Shown: in pieces, positions 51,735 through 60,476 of the stretch
Position numbering within the stretch: the first letter of the stretch is position 1
Layout of the letters: the number at the start of each line of letters is the position of its first letter
NCBI RefSeq assembly: GCF_017948595.1
Contig: NZ_JAGFBV010000012.1
Location: 1 to 64,000 of the forward strand
Direction: 5' to 3'
Source of the DNA: Flavobacterium geliluteum
GTDB taxonomy: Bacteria; Bacteroidota; Bacteroidia; Flavobacteriales; Flavobacteriaceae
Length of the DNA stretch: 64,000 nucleotides
The notes under the pieces: model-generated
What the model was told of the DNA's origin: nothing
The model's database searches: none
Seen by the model: only the letters and a program-made list of their open reading frames with translations
Translations under genes and position numbers: made by a program

Positions 51735-53972
51735 ATGATTGCCTTAAACGCCGTTGCCGAAACTACACATCATCTAAAACCACTTATTAGCGATTTAGGA
51801 CTTATCTTGATTACCGCTGGAATTGCTGTATTGATCTTTAAAAAAATGAAACAGCCCCTTGTTTTGGGGTATTTGATTGCGGGTTTCTTAGCCGGAAATC
51901 ATTTTGATTTTTTTCCGTCGATTACCGATATGAAAAGTGTGGAAGTCTGGGCTGAAATTGGAGTCATTATTTTACTGTTTAGTTTGGGGCTCGAATTTAG
52001 TTTTAAAAAGCTGATGAAAGTAGGCGGAACAGCTTCGATTACTGCCATTACCCAAATAATCACGATGGTCTCGATGGGATATCTGGTGGGGCAATGGATG
52101 GGCTGGTCACAAATGGATAGTATTTTTTTGGGCGTAATTTTATCGATTTCGTCTACCACAATTATCTTAAAAACATTTGATGAATTGGGCGTAAAAGCAC
52201 AAAAATTTGCAGGAATTGTTATCGGATCACTGATTGTGCAGGATTTAGTGGCTATTTTAATGATGGTATTGCTGTCGACTATTGCGGTAAGTCAGCAGTT
52301 TTCCGGAACCGAATTATTGATGTCTGTTCTAAAACTAGTTTTCTTTTTAACCGTTTGGTTTGTTGGCGGCATCTTTTTTATTCCGACGCTTCTTAAAAAA
52401 GCAAAACATTTATTGACAGACGAAATGCTGCTTATTATTTCGCTTGCTTTGTGTTTGATGATGGTGAGTTTTGCTTCAAACGTGGGTTTTTCGCCTGCGC
52501 TGGGTGCTTTTATCATGGGGTCTATTATTGCCGAAACTACTCAGGCTGAACATATTGAACATTTGATAAAACCTGTAAAAGATTTATTTGGCGCCGTTTT
52601 TTTTGTATCGGTAGGAATGTTAATTGACCCAAATACACTTTATGAATATGCTTTACCCGTAGCAATTTTAACTTTTATTACGATCCTCGGACAGTCTGTA
52701 AGTTCTACTATTGGTGCACTTTTGGCAGGGCAACCCCTAAAACAATCTGTACAAACCGGGATGAGTTTGTCGCAAATTGGAGAGTTTTCTTTTATTATTG
52801 CCACTTTAGGAATGACACTCAACGTTACAAGTTCTTTTTTGTACCCTGTTGTGGTAGCCGTTTCTGCAGTAACTACGTTTACTACTCCTTTTATGGTAAA
52901 ATATGCGGTACCTTTCTCTGACTTTTTAGAACGAAAATTACCCAAAAAATGGGTCAAAAACATCAACCGTTATAGCGTAAATGCTCAAGCCATAAAATCT
53001 GTGAGCATCTGGCAAAAAGTCTTAAATACATATCTTTTGCAAATTGTGGTTCATTCAATTATTGTGGCAGCTGTGATTTTATTATCGGCCAAGTTTGTCG
53101 CGCCCTTAGTTGCCGACACAAGATTCGGAAACACTTTGGCAGTACTCATTACACTAGTCATTATAGCTCCCTTTTTATGGGCGCTGTCGTTGCGCCGTGT
53201 AGCCGTAGAAGAAGTAGATATACTTTGGAAAGAACGTAAATATCGAGGTGCCCTTTTAATGCTGATATTAGTTAGAATAAGTCTCGGTTTATTTTTTGTT
53301 GGATTTTTATTAAACATCTTCTTCTCACCTCTAATCGCAATCGTTGCTTTGATCCTTGCTATCGTGGCTTATCAAATATTTCCTAAAAAACTAAACGAAC
53401 AATATCATAAAATTGAAAATCACTTTTTGAAGAATTTGAATGACAGAGAAAATAAAAAGATAGACAGACGTTATGCCAACTTAATGCCTTGGGATGGTCA
53501 CATGTCTATATTTGACATTGGAAAAGAATCTAATTTGGCTGGCAAAACATTAGAAGAAATGCGCATTCGCGAATTAATGGGTATTAATATTGCCTATATA
53601 AAACGTGGTGAAGTGATGATTCCTATTCCTACCAAAAACGAGCGTTTATTTCCTGGGGATGAAATCTCGGTGATTGGAACCGATGCACAGATTACAGAAT
53701 TTACACAATATTTGAATCAGAACGAAATTGAAGCTCCAAAAACAATAGATGAATCTCAGGTTGTATTGCGCCAGCTAGAGGTTTCGGATGAAAATTTTGC
53801 TCAAAAAAGTATTGGAAAATTCAGAAATGAAACAAATGCAATGGTCGTGGGAATCGAGCGAAACGGAAACCGTATCCTGAATCCGGAATCTAACCTTATC
53901 TTGCAAAAAAACGATATTATTTGGGTTGTTGGAGACAAAAAGAAGATGATCGAATACATAAAAAAAGTATAA
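51735..53972 (+). CDS. CPA2-family cation:proton antiporter with two RCK-C domains
   Basis: 745 residues. The first 390 form a Kef/NhaA-fold exchanger of about 12 helices (FAGIVIGSLIVQDLVAILMMVLL, FSPALGAFIMGSIIAETTQAEHIEHLIKPVKDLFGAVFFVSVGM). A second block of four helices (about 430-550) follows. The C-terminus has two TrkA-C/RCK-C modules (about 588-660, MSIFDIGKESNLAGKTLEEMRI; and about 675-745, QLEVSDENFAQKSIGKF). There is no NAD-binding RCK-N domain, unlike KefB/KefC. It probably exports K+ or Na+ in exchange for protons. Its stop codon lies in the arm of a terminator hairpin. Confidence 0.88.
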   Translation: MIALNAVAETTHHLKPLISDLGLILITAGIAVLIFKKMKQPLVLGYLIAGFLAGNHFDFFPSITDMKSVEVWAEIGVIILLFSLGLEFSFKKLMKVGGTASITAITQIITMVSMGYLVGQWMGWSQMDSIFLGVILSISSTTIILKTFDELGVKAQKFAGIVIGSLIVQDLVAILMMVLLSTIAVSQQFSGTELLMSVLKLVFFLTVWFVGGIFFIPTLLKKAKHLLTDEMLLIISLALCLMMVSFASNVGFSPALGAFIMGSIIAETTQAEHIEHLIKPVKDLFGAVFFVSVGMLIDPNTLYEYALPVAILTFITILGQSVSSTIGALLAGQPLKQSVQTGMSLSQIGEFSFIIATLGMTLNVTSSFLYPVVVAVSAVTTFTTPFMVKYAVPFSDFLERKLPKKWVKNINRYSVNAQAIKSVSIWQKVLNTYLLQIVVHSIIVAAVILLSAKFVAPLVADTRFGNTLAVLITLVIIAPFLWALSLRRVAVEEVDILWKERKYRGALLMLILVRISLGLFFVGFLLNIFFSPLIAIVALILAIVAYQIFPKKLNEQYHKIENHFLKNLNDRENKKIDRRYANLMPWDGHMSIFDIGKESNLAGKTLEEMRIRELMGINIAYIKRGEVMIPIPTKNERLFPGDEISVIGTDAQITEFTQYLNQNEIEAPKTIDESQVVLRQLEVSDENFAQKSIGKFRNETNAMVVGIERNGNRILNPESNLILQKNDIIWVVGDKKKMIEYIKKV

Positions 53973-53995
53973 TATCATGATGACATTATACTTTT
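53963..53995. terminator. Terminator overlapping the antiporter stop codon
   Basis: AAAAGTATAAT (53963-53973) pairs perfectly with ATTATACTTTT (53985-53995). The TAA stop (53970-53972) is inside the left arm. Confidence 0.65.
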
Positions 53996-54043
53996 CTTTA
54001 TTTTAAAAACATAAAGTTATAAAAAAATTAGCCTTTATTTATT

Positions 54044-54682
54044 TTACTTGTTAGGCTGTGGCGTCATTCGCAAATAAGGCTTGATAGTCGTATGCCCTTT
54101 TGGGAATTTCCCTGGAATGTCACTATCGAGAACAGCCGGTGTAATCACTACATCTTCTCCGTCTTTCCAGTTAGCTGGAGTTGCAACACTATAATTGGCA
54201 GTAAGTTGCAAACTATCAATAACACGAAGCAATTCATCAAAATTTCGTCCTGTTGAAGCGGGATAAGTCAAAGTTAGTTTTATTTTTTTGTCGGCACCAA
54301 TTACAAAAACAGAACGTACTGTAAATTTGTCACTTGCATTAGGATGCAGCATGTCGTATAAATTTGCAATCTTTTTATCTTCGTCAGCAATAATTGGAAA
54401 ATTTACGGTCGTGTGTTGCGTTTCGTTTATATCTTTAATCCATTCTTTGTGAGATTCTAAACCATCAACACTTAAAGCAATCACTTTTGTATTTCGTTTT
54501 GTAAATTCCGGAAGATAATTTGCTACCGTACCCAATTCTGTCGTACAAACAGGTGTAAAATCTGAAGGATGCGAAAATAAAACACCCCAAGAATCTCCCA
54601 ACCATTCATGAAATTTAATGGGTCCTTCTGTTGTCTCCGCCTGAAAATCCGGAGCTATATCGCCTAATCGTAATGTTGCCAT
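54044..54682 (-). CDS. 1-Cys peroxiredoxin, Prx6-like
   Basis: 212 residues. The peroxidatic Cys46 lies in SHPSDFTPVCTTELG; it is the only cysteine, so there is no resolving residue and an outside thiol must reduce it. The C-terminal extension (VATPANWKDGEDVVITPAVLDSDIPGKFPKG) is the Prx6 dimer domain. Bacillithiol, implied by bshC in the window, is a possible reductant, but that is inference. Monocistronic. Confidence 0.93.
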   Translation of the reverse strand: MATLRLGDIAPDFQAETTEGPIKFHEWLGDSWGVLFSHPSDFTPVCTTELGTVANYLPEFTKRNTKVIALSVDGLESHKEWIKDINETQHTTVNFPIIADEDKKIANLYDMLHPNASDKFTVRSVFVIGADKKIKLTLTYPASTGRNFDELLRVIDSLQLTANYSVATPANWKDGEDVVITPAVLDSDIPGKFPKGHTTIKPYLRMTPQPNK

Positions 54683-54793
54683 AATATTCTTTTTTTTGTT
54701 CCTTTAAAGTTACTCAAAAAAAGCATAAGAAAAGTGCCAAATTTTTTAAAAAAAAGTTAAAATTCTATTCTTCCTATATAGTTAGTGTTTTAA

Positions 54794-55705
54794 TTAAATA
54801 AAACCTACTACTAAATACCAAATGACTAAGGTTAAGAACGAAAGCGGAATTCCAAAACCAATCATCATGCTGCTTAATTTAGGTTTTAATCCGTAGGAAG
54901 AGGCTAAAATAGCTCCCGTAATCATGGGCGCCATCGCCATTTGCATGATCGTAATTTTAATTTCCTCCGAATGTTTATTCAATACAAAAACATATAAAAA
55001 TAAAATGAGAGCCGGAGCAAAAATTAATTTGTAAAAAAGTCCCAATCGCAAAAATTTCCAGTGCCTGCTTTTTCTGTCAAACTGCAACTGCAAACCAACA
55101 GAGGTGAGCGCCAAAGGAGTTACAAAACTTCCTATTTTAAGCAATCCGTATTGAATATTGGTATCAAATTGATACTGCATAACATTCATCAGGCAAGCCG
55201 TTAGAAAAGCTAAAAAGGGAGGAAAAAGAAGTACTTTTTTAATGATTTCTGATGCATTTGGACTTCCTTTTGAATAAAATGCAGCCACAAATATGCCTAA
55301 TGTCGAGACTACCACAAAAGTTCCCGGCTGATCGACCAAAATAGCCGTTTTCAGACCTTCCTTTCCATACAAAGCTTCAATAATGGGATATCCTAAAAAG
55401 GAAGAATTACTTAAACCTGCAGTCAAGATAAGACAACCGATGAGCTTATTTGACCATCCCATTTTTTTTCCCAGAAAATGAAAAAAAACAAAAGCCAGAA
55501 CAAAAACAATCCAACCAGAAGCGATTGGAAACAATAAATTATTGTCCCACTTTATTTTAGGAATATGATATAAGGACAAAGCAGGAAGGCAAATATATAC
55601 TACAATTTTATTTAAAATTTTGTAGATGTGGGTTGGAAACCGCTTAATATGCTGCAGAATGAGACCTGTAGCAAGAAAAATGAATATTAAAATAAAATTG
55701 TTCAT
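54794..55705 (-). CDS. AEC-family transporter
   Basis: 303 residues and about ten membrane helices with the auxin-efflux-carrier pattern: KILNKIVVYICLPALSLYHIPKI, LTAGLSNSSFLGYPIIEALYG in the crossover of the first half and MAMAPMITGAILASSYGLKPKLSSMMIGFGIPLSF in the second. Bacterial members carry malate or malonate-like acids; the substrate is unknown. It is divergent from the rrf2 gene, 116 bases away. Confidence 0.88.
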   Translation of the reverse strand: MNNFILIFIFLATGLILQHIKRFPTHIYKILNKIVVYICLPALSLYHIPKIKWDNNLLFPIASGWIVFVLAFVFFHFLGKKMGWSNKLIGCLILTAGLSNSSFLGYPIIEALYGKEGLKTAILVDQPGTFVVVSTLGIFVAAFYSKGSPNASEIIKKVLLFPPFLAFLTACLMNVMQYQFDTNIQYGLLKIGSFVTPLALTSVGLQLQFDRKSRHWKFLRLGLFYKLIFAPALILFLYVFVLNKHSEEIKITIMQMAMAPMITGAILASSYGLKPKLSSMMIGFGIPLSFLTLVIWYLVVGFI

Positions 55706-55794
55706 AATCTGTAAAAAAGCAAAAATACTACTTTCCGAATTGACGTATTCAATTAATTTTTAGTTAAAATTATTTTTTATTCGATAAAAGACTT

Positions 55795-55802
55795 TATATT
55801 TG
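55795..55802 (+). promoter_or_regulatory. -7 element of rrf2, touching the operator
   Basis: TATATTTG, a TAnnTTTG match, whose last two bases are the first two of the 19-base palindrome at 55801. Confidence 0.5.
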
Positions 55803-55819
55803 TAATATATTTTATTACA
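55801..55819. promoter_or_regulatory. 19-base palindromic operator before rrf2
   Basis: TGTAATA-N5-TATTACA, a perfect 7-bp dyad, lies between the -7 box and the ATG at 55822. A close relative precedes the next gene at 56250. Position and symmetry fit a site for the dimeric Rrf2 regulator, giving autorepression. Confidence 0.65.
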
Positions 55820-55821
55820 GT

Positions 55822-56229
55822 ATGATTTCAGGTAAATTTGCCATAACGATTCACATTCTTACTTTGCTCACTAAATTCCCTAATGATTTTTTATCATCAG
55901 AATTTATTGCGGGGAGTATCAACTTGAATCCCGTTTTGGTTCGAAAAGAAATTGCCAACCTAAAATCACATCGACTGGTAGAGAGTAAAGAAGGTAAAAA
56001 TGGTGGAACAAAATTGACTGTTGATCCGTCGAGTATTACTTTGAAAGCCATATTTGAAATGACTTTTGAGACTATCAATCTCGGCTATGCAAAAAATACT
56101 CCTAACCCGGAATGTCCTGTTGGAAAAAAAATCAATCAAAATTTAAGTAATTTATATACCAATATCAATCGTAAAATAAGCTTGCAACTGGAAGATATTA
56201 CATTAGAAGATTTTTCTAATCAGTTCTAA
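55822..56229 (+). CDS. Rrf2-family transcriptional regulator, YwnA-like
   Basis: 135 residues. The winged helix spans about 1-65 (KFAITIHILTLLTKFP, SEFIAGSINLNPVLVRKEIANLKSHRLVESKEGKNGG), followed by a dimer helix. It has a single cysteine, Cys98 in NTPNPECPVGKKI. The three-Cys iron-sulfur site of IscR/NsrR is missing, but an NPxCPVG cysteine is shared by the YwnA/HypR-type regulators that sense oxidants or electrophiles. A palindrome before its ATG recurs before the NAD(P)-reductase gene downstream, its probable target. Confidence 0.87.
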   Translation: MISGKFAITIHILTLLTKFPNDFLSSEFIAGSINLNPVLVRKEIANLKSHRLVESKEGKNGGTKLTVDPSSITLKAIFEMTFETINLGYAKNTPNPECPVGKKINQNLSNLYTNINRKISLQLEDITLEDFSNQF

Positions 56230-56249
56230 ACTATTTTTTTATTCAAAAC

Positions 56250-56268
56250 TGTAACAATTTTTATTACT
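56250..56268. promoter_or_regulatory. Second copy of the Rrf2-type palindrome, before the reductase gene
   Basis: TGTAACA-N5-TATTACT matches the site at 55801 in 15 of 19 positions, with the half-site core TGTAA/TTAC kept. It lies 18 bases before the ATG at 56286. Confidence 0.6.
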
Positions 56269-56285
56269 AATTAAATTATATATTT

Positions 56286-56927
56286 ATGAAAATCGCTATT
56301 ATTGGAGCTACAGGATTTGTGGGTTCCGCAATTTTAACAGAATTAACAAACAGAAATCACACCATTACTGCCATTTCAAGAAACCCAAAGGAAACTTCAA
56401 ATGCTACTTGGGTAGCGGCAGATATTTTTGCTATTGATACTTTAGCCGACATTTTAAAAGGGAACGATGTGGTCGTAAACGCCTATAACCCTGGTTGGAC
56501 AAACCCAAACATTTATGATGATTTTCTTAATGGTTCTAAAGCCATTCAAGAAGCTGTTAAAAAATCAGGTGTAAACCGTTTTATTACTATCGGAGGAGCA
56601 GGAAGTTTATTTGTTGCGCCAGATTTACAAGCGGTAGATACGCCAGATTTTCCAAAAGAAATTTATGAAGGAGCAAACGCAGCCAGAAATTATTTGAATA
56701 TCATCAAGCAAGAAAAAGAATTGGATTGGGCTTTTTTTAGTCCAGCTTTTGAAATGCATGCAGGAACAAAAACAGGAAGAACAGGTAAATACCGTCTTGG
56801 TTTAGAAAATCCGGTTTTTAATGATGAGCAAAGAAGCATTTTGTCTGTAGAAGATTTAGCTGTGGTAATTGCAGACGAAATTGAAACACCAAAGCACCAC
56901 CAAGTACGCTTTACGGCAGGTTATTAA
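56286..56927 (+). CDS. NAD(P)-dependent reductase, NmrA/SDR-like (YwnB-like)
   Basis: 213 residues of the atypical short-chain dehydrogenase type. The Rossmann loop GATGFVG (Gly7-x-x-Gly-x-x-Gly) follows MKIAII; then VAADIFAIDTLADILKGNDVVVNAYNPG and VNRFITIGGAGSLFVAPDLQAVDTPDFPKE. The lack of a Tyr-x-x-x-Lys catalytic pair fits NmrA/flavin-reductase-like members. It stands next to a YwnA-like Rrf2 regulator, the same pair order as ywnA-ywnB in Bacillus, and shares its operator. Likely an electrophile or quinone stress enzyme (inference). Confidence 0.88.
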   Translation: MKIAIIGATGFVGSAILTELTNRNHTITAISRNPKETSNATWVAADIFAIDTLADILKGNDVVVNAYNPGWTNPNIYDDFLNGSKAIQEAVKKSGVNRFITIGGAGSLFVAPDLQAVDTPDFPKEIYEGANAARNYLNIIKQEKELDWAFFSPAFEMHAGTKTGRTGKYRLGLENPVFNDEQRSILSVEDLAVVIADEIETPKHHQVRFTAGY

Positions 56928-56936
56928 TCGCATTCA

Positions 56937-56995
56937 AATTGCATGAATTTTTATTGATTTTTTTATAATACTTTCGTTAAAAAAATCATGCAATT
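56937..56995. repeat. Word-hairpin AATTGCATGA
   Basis: AATTGCATGA (56937-56946) pairs with TCATGCAATT (56986-56995); T and A runs next to the arms extend the stem. It lies just after the reductase stop. Confidence 0.5.
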
Positions 56996-57014
56996 CGTGG
57001 CAACAAAACTCCAG

Positions 57015-57055
57015 CAGTTTCAAAAGGTCAATTGTCTTTTTGAAACTGTTTTTGT
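57015..57055 (+). terminator. Terminator after the reductase gene
   Basis: CAGTTTCAAAAGG pairs with CTTTTTGAAACTG (57036-57048), followed by TTTTTGTTTT. It lies within the false N-terminal extension of the meaB frame. Confidence 0.7.
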
Positions 57056-57071
57056 TTTCTGTACTTTTACG

Positions 57072-58187
57072 ATGTCTAAAAGTAACATTTTGTCAAATTC
57101 AAAAAGCAAATCAAGCAGTTTACATGAAAAAGCTGGAATTTCACCTCCCGAAATCACCAACGTTTCGGCTATTAATGAAATTCAGAAAAAAAGGAAACTA
57201 CAGCCGAGTTCAACAGAATTAGTTGACGGGATATTAAGTAGTAGTCGGACTGCTTTAAGTCGTGCTATTACGTTGATTGAAAGTACTAATCCAGAGCATC
57301 TGACAAAAGCTAATGAGGTAATAAAAGACTGCCTGCCACATGCGAATAACTCTGTTCGGATAGGAATTACAGGTGTTCCCGGTGTTGGAAAAAGCACTTT
57401 TATAGAAGCTTTTGGAAAATACCTTACGCAGTCAGGAAAAAAAGTAGCTGTTTTAGCCGTTGATCCAAGTAGTTCTCTGTCGCACGGAAGCATTTTAGGC
57501 GATAAGACACGAATGGAGGAATTGGTAAAAGACGAAAATGCTTTCATCAGGCCTAGTGCATCAGGTGCAACTTTAGGTGGTGTTGCCAGAAAAACACGCG
57601 AAGCGATTATTTTGTGTGAAGCCGCTGGATTTGACATCATAATTATTGAAACTGTTGGCGTTGGACAAAGCGAAACTACTGTTCACAGTATGGTCGATTT
57701 TTTTCTATTGTTGAAAATTTCTGGCGCAGGCGACGAATTACAGGGCATTAAACGTGGCATTATGGAGATGGCAGACGCCATTGTAATCAACAAAGCCGAT
57801 GGTGACAATGTAAAAAAAGCGAATTTGGCAAAAGTAGAATTTAATAGAGCTTTGCATTTATTTCCGATAAAAAAATCAGCATGGCAGCCAAAAGTAACCA
57901 CTTGCAGCGCCGTTACCAAAGACGGAATTCCAGAAGTTTGGAATACTATTTCGAGTTATTTTGAACAAACAAAAGAAAGTGGTTATTTCTTTGAGAACCG
58001 CAAAGATCAGAATCATTTTTGGATGATGGAAACGATCAACGAGCAATTAAAATCTAAATTTTATAGTCAGCCCAACATACTTTCAGAATTAGAAAAAAAC
58101 AAAAAAGCAGTGCAAAACGATGAAATTTCACCTTTTGCAGCTGCTCAAAATTTATTGGAATTGTATTTTAAGCAAGATTATAAGTGA
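57072..58187 (+). CDS. meaB: Methylmalonyl-CoA mutase-associated GTPase MeaB (ArgK family)
   Basis: 371 residues from the ATG at 57072 (MSKSNILSNSKSKSSS). The frame runs upstream to 56988, but through a terminator hairpin. G1 is GVPGVGKSTFIEAFG, then VAVLAVDPSSSLSHGSILGDKTRM, RPSASGATLGGVARKTREAIILCEAAGFDIIIIETVGVGQSE and G4 VINKADGD. MeaB loads and protects adenosylcobalamin in methylmalonyl-CoA mutase. No mutase gene is beside it; the adenosyltransferase at 39.1 kb is the only related gene seen. Confidence 0.94.
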   Translation: MSKSNILSNSKSKSSSLHEKAGISPPEITNVSAINEIQKKRKLQPSSTELVDGILSSSRTALSRAITLIESTNPEHLTKANEVIKDCLPHANNSVRIGITGVPGVGKSTFIEAFGKYLTQSGKKVAVLAVDPSSSLSHGSILGDKTRMEELVKDENAFIRPSASGATLGGVARKTREAIILCEAAGFDIIIIETVGVGQSETTVHSMVDFFLLLKISGAGDELQGIKRGIMEMADAIVINKADGDNVKKANLAKVEFNRALHLFPIKKSAWQPKVTTCSAVTKDGIPEVWNTISSYFEQTKESGYFFENRKDQNHFWMMETINEQLKSKFYSQPNILSELEKNKKAVQNDEISPFAAAQNLLELYFKQDYK

Positions 58188-58237
58188 CAAAGGTTCAAAG
58201 AAATAGAGGGAAAAAACTTTGTTGCTTTGAACCTTTG
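58188..58237. repeat. Word-hairpin CAAAGGTTCAAAG between convergent genes
   Basis: CAAAGGTTCAAAG (58188-58200) pairs perfectly over 13 bases with CTTTGAACCTTTG (58225-58237). It starts one base after the meaB stop and ends 13 bases before the convergent stop; it may terminate both genes. Confidence 0.7.
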
Positions 58238-58250
58238 CGATATTAAAAAC

Positions 58251-60185
58251 CTACTTTTTTCTCAACTTATACTTATTCTCCTTGTATAAATTCCCAGCCG
58301 TAATCACATGTGCCAAAGCATCTTTTGCCAGCTCTTCGTTTAATTTTACTGGAATCAAAGTTGTATCGTTTTTGATTTCAAACTGCAATGGTTTTAGATT
58401 AGGTTGCATGATTACAACCTGATTTTCAACTCTAAAAGCATTGATATCATTAAACTGCATGATCGATCTTCCCTGTGTTTTAGAATCTAATTTATTTAAA
58501 TTTCTGCCTACCATTGGTGTTTCAAAAGGAATACCTAAATAACTTAACAAAGTGGGCGGAATATCTATCTGACTCGCCAATTTGCTGTAAGTTGTACCTT
58601 TTGGAACATTAGGGCCAATTATAAAAGCCGGAATATGAAACTTATTTATTGGAACTAAATTTTTTCCGTATGTTCTGGTATTATGATCTGCGATTACGAT
58701 AAAAATAGTGTTCTTAAAATAGACCTCTTTTTTAGCCATTTCGAAGAATTTTCCAATAGAAAAATCAGCGTATTTCATCGCATTATTTACCGTTGCCGCT
58801 TTTTTATCAAATGGTGTGATTCTTCCTGCCGGATATTCAAAAGGCTCATGATTAGAAGTTGAAAACATCAAAGAAAAGAAAGGTTTATTCCCTTTTGCTT
58901 TGAAATAATCATTTGCTTTTGTTACTAAATCTTCATCAGAATAGCCCCAAGTTCCTTTAAAAGCATATTTTTTTCCATCAGATTCAAAATCTTCTTGGTC
59001 AATTATATTTTCAAAACCATTCCCGTTAAAGAAAGAGGCCATATTATCAAAGTTAGCCATTCCGCCATAAATAAAACTAGTATCATAGCCTTTTTGTTTT
59101 AGAGCTTCCGCTAAAGTAAAAAAGCCTTGTTGTGAATTTCCTAATTTTACCACACTCTCTGATGGAGATGGCAAAAATCCTGTCACGACTGCTTCGATTC
59201 CTCTCACGCTTCGGGTACCGGTGCAATACAAATTGGTAAACAATAAGCCTTCTTTAGATAATTTATCAAATTCGGGGGTCAAGGGCTTGCCTCCTAAAAT
59301 ACCAATATACTCTGCGCCCAAACTTTCCTGCAAAAAAATTACCAAATTATACGGTTTTTTCAGAATAGAATCCGGTTGCTGTACATGAAGAAACGGAATA
59401 GTTGCATCTGTAAAATCATTGGGGCCGGCAATCATATATTTTTTCACACGCGCTATGGCCTCAGCTTCATCCATTTTTCCGTACATTTTGGTGTTTCCTT
59501 CATTTTTTATTGAGTAAGCCGCAAAAGCAACCGTATAAAAAGAGTTTAAACCTAATGTATTGGTGAGCTGATCTGTAGAAAACACAGCATTACTTGCATT
59601 TATTGGTCGTTTTGAAGTAAGACTAGAACGTGCTCCAAAAAACAATAAAAAAGCAACTAATGGAAAAATCATTAACTTGAATTTGTATTCAGTAGCCGAA
59701 GTGTAAAAGAATTTCTTTCCTTTTTTGAAAGCAAAATACAAGAGAACTCCCAAAATTAAAAACGTCACAATTATAGAGGTCAGGTAACTTTTCAAAAGCA
59801 TTCCGATTACTTCTTTTGGATAAATTAAATAATCCAAAAATATTTTATTGGGACGTGTGTCATATTGTTTGACAAAATCGGGTGATGCGAGTTCAACGAA
59901 CAAAATCAGAAACAAAAATAAAAAACTATAAATCACCAAAAAATTATTGGTAAACCTCATCCATTTATTAGGTAAAAAAGTAATTAAAACCGCTGGTAGA
60001 AATGATAAGTAACAAAGTAAAATCAAATCCATTCGGAGACCGATCGGAAAAATATACCAAAAATGAGGCGTTTCTACTACCCTATCTTTAAAAATAAAAA
60101 AAAGAAACAGGCGACTTAAAGTTGTAATTAGCAAACCGATTGCTATGAAATTAAAAATGGGTTTTAAAAAACTTATTTTTTTCAT
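58251..60185 (-). CDS. LTA synthase-family membrane sulfatase-fold protein
   Basis: 644 residues. Five N-terminal membrane helices (about 10-185) are followed by a periplasmic alkaline-phosphatase/sulfatase domain: NLVIFLQESLGAEYIGILGG, then NLYCTGTRSVRGIEAVVTGFLPSPS with the nucleophile threonine, FIYGGMANFDNMASFF, and IVIADHNTRTYGKNLVP for metal binding. In Gram-negative bacteria such proteins transfer phosphoglycerol or phosphoethanolamine to glycans or lipids. The acceptor here is unknown. It follows the small acidic protein gene by 35 bases. Confidence 0.9.
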   Translation of the reverse strand: MKKISFLKPIFNFIAIGLLITTLSRLFLFFIFKDRVVETPHFWYIFPIGLRMDLILLCYLSFLPAVLITFLPNKWMRFTNNFLVIYSFLFLFLILFVELASPDFVKQYDTRPNKIFLDYLIYPKEVIGMLLKSYLTSIIVTFLILGVLLYFAFKKGKKFFYTSATEYKFKLMIFPLVAFLLFFGARSSLTSKRPINASNAVFSTDQLTNTLGLNSFYTVAFAAYSIKNEGNTKMYGKMDEAEAIARVKKYMIAGPNDFTDATIPFLHVQQPDSILKKPYNLVIFLQESLGAEYIGILGGKPLTPEFDKLSKEGLLFTNLYCTGTRSVRGIEAVVTGFLPSPSESVVKLGNSQQGFFTLAEALKQKGYDTSFIYGGMANFDNMASFFNGNGFENIIDQEDFESDGKKYAFKGTWGYSDEDLVTKANDYFKAKGNKPFFSLMFSTSNHEPFEYPAGRITPFDKKAATVNNAMKYADFSIGKFFEMAKKEVYFKNTIFIVIADHNTRTYGKNLVPINKFHIPAFIIGPNVPKGTTYSKLASQIDIPPTLLSYLGIPFETPMVGRNLNKLDSKTQGRSIMQFNDINAFRVENQVVIMQPNLKPLQFEIKNDTTLIPVKLNEELAKDALAHVITAGNLYKENKYKLRKK

Positions 60186-60220
60186 TAAAATGATTTAATT
60201 GTGAGTAATTTTTAATTTGA

Positions 60221-60448
60221 TTACTCTTCGTAACGTTTAATTTCTCTATCGTAAAACTCATTCGCTTTTACGATCAAACCTTCCATTTCTGCATTCAGCT
60301 CCGCCTCATCAAGATCTTCGGCTTCTTCCATAAATTCGACTTCATCGTCTTTTAGATTAATTACAAACCTAGGATAATCAAGGTGAATGATGAAAATATC
60401 ATCTGGAAAATCAGTATTATCTCCGAGTAAAAATTTAGGTAATTCCAT
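60221..60448 (-). CDS. Small acidic conserved protein
   Basis: 75 residues, very acidic in the second half (DDEVEFMEEAEDLDEAELNAEME), starting MELPKFLLGDNTDFPDDIFIIHLDYPRFVINL. It has no recognised domain, no signal peptide and no cysteine. Good codon flow and tight spacing (28 bases after MATE, 35 before the LTA-synthase-like gene) support a real gene in a three-gene unit. Function unknown. Confidence 0.7.
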   Translation of the reverse strand: MELPKFLLGDNTDFPDDIFIIHLDYPRFVINLKDDEVEFMEEAEDLDEAELNAEMEGLIVKANEFYDREIKRYEE

Positions 60449-60476
60449 TTTTATTTATTTATTTTTTGCTTCAAAT

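Noticed and set aside
54715..54760. Sigma-54-like TTGGCAC...GC upstream of the peroxiredoxin gene (minus strand)
   Set aside because: The GG-to-GC spacing is two bases too long for a -24/-12 promoter.
56988..57071. N-terminal extension of MeaB
   Set aside because: The extra 28 residues would be encoded by a terminator hairpin and T run; the ATG at 57072 gives the family's usual length.
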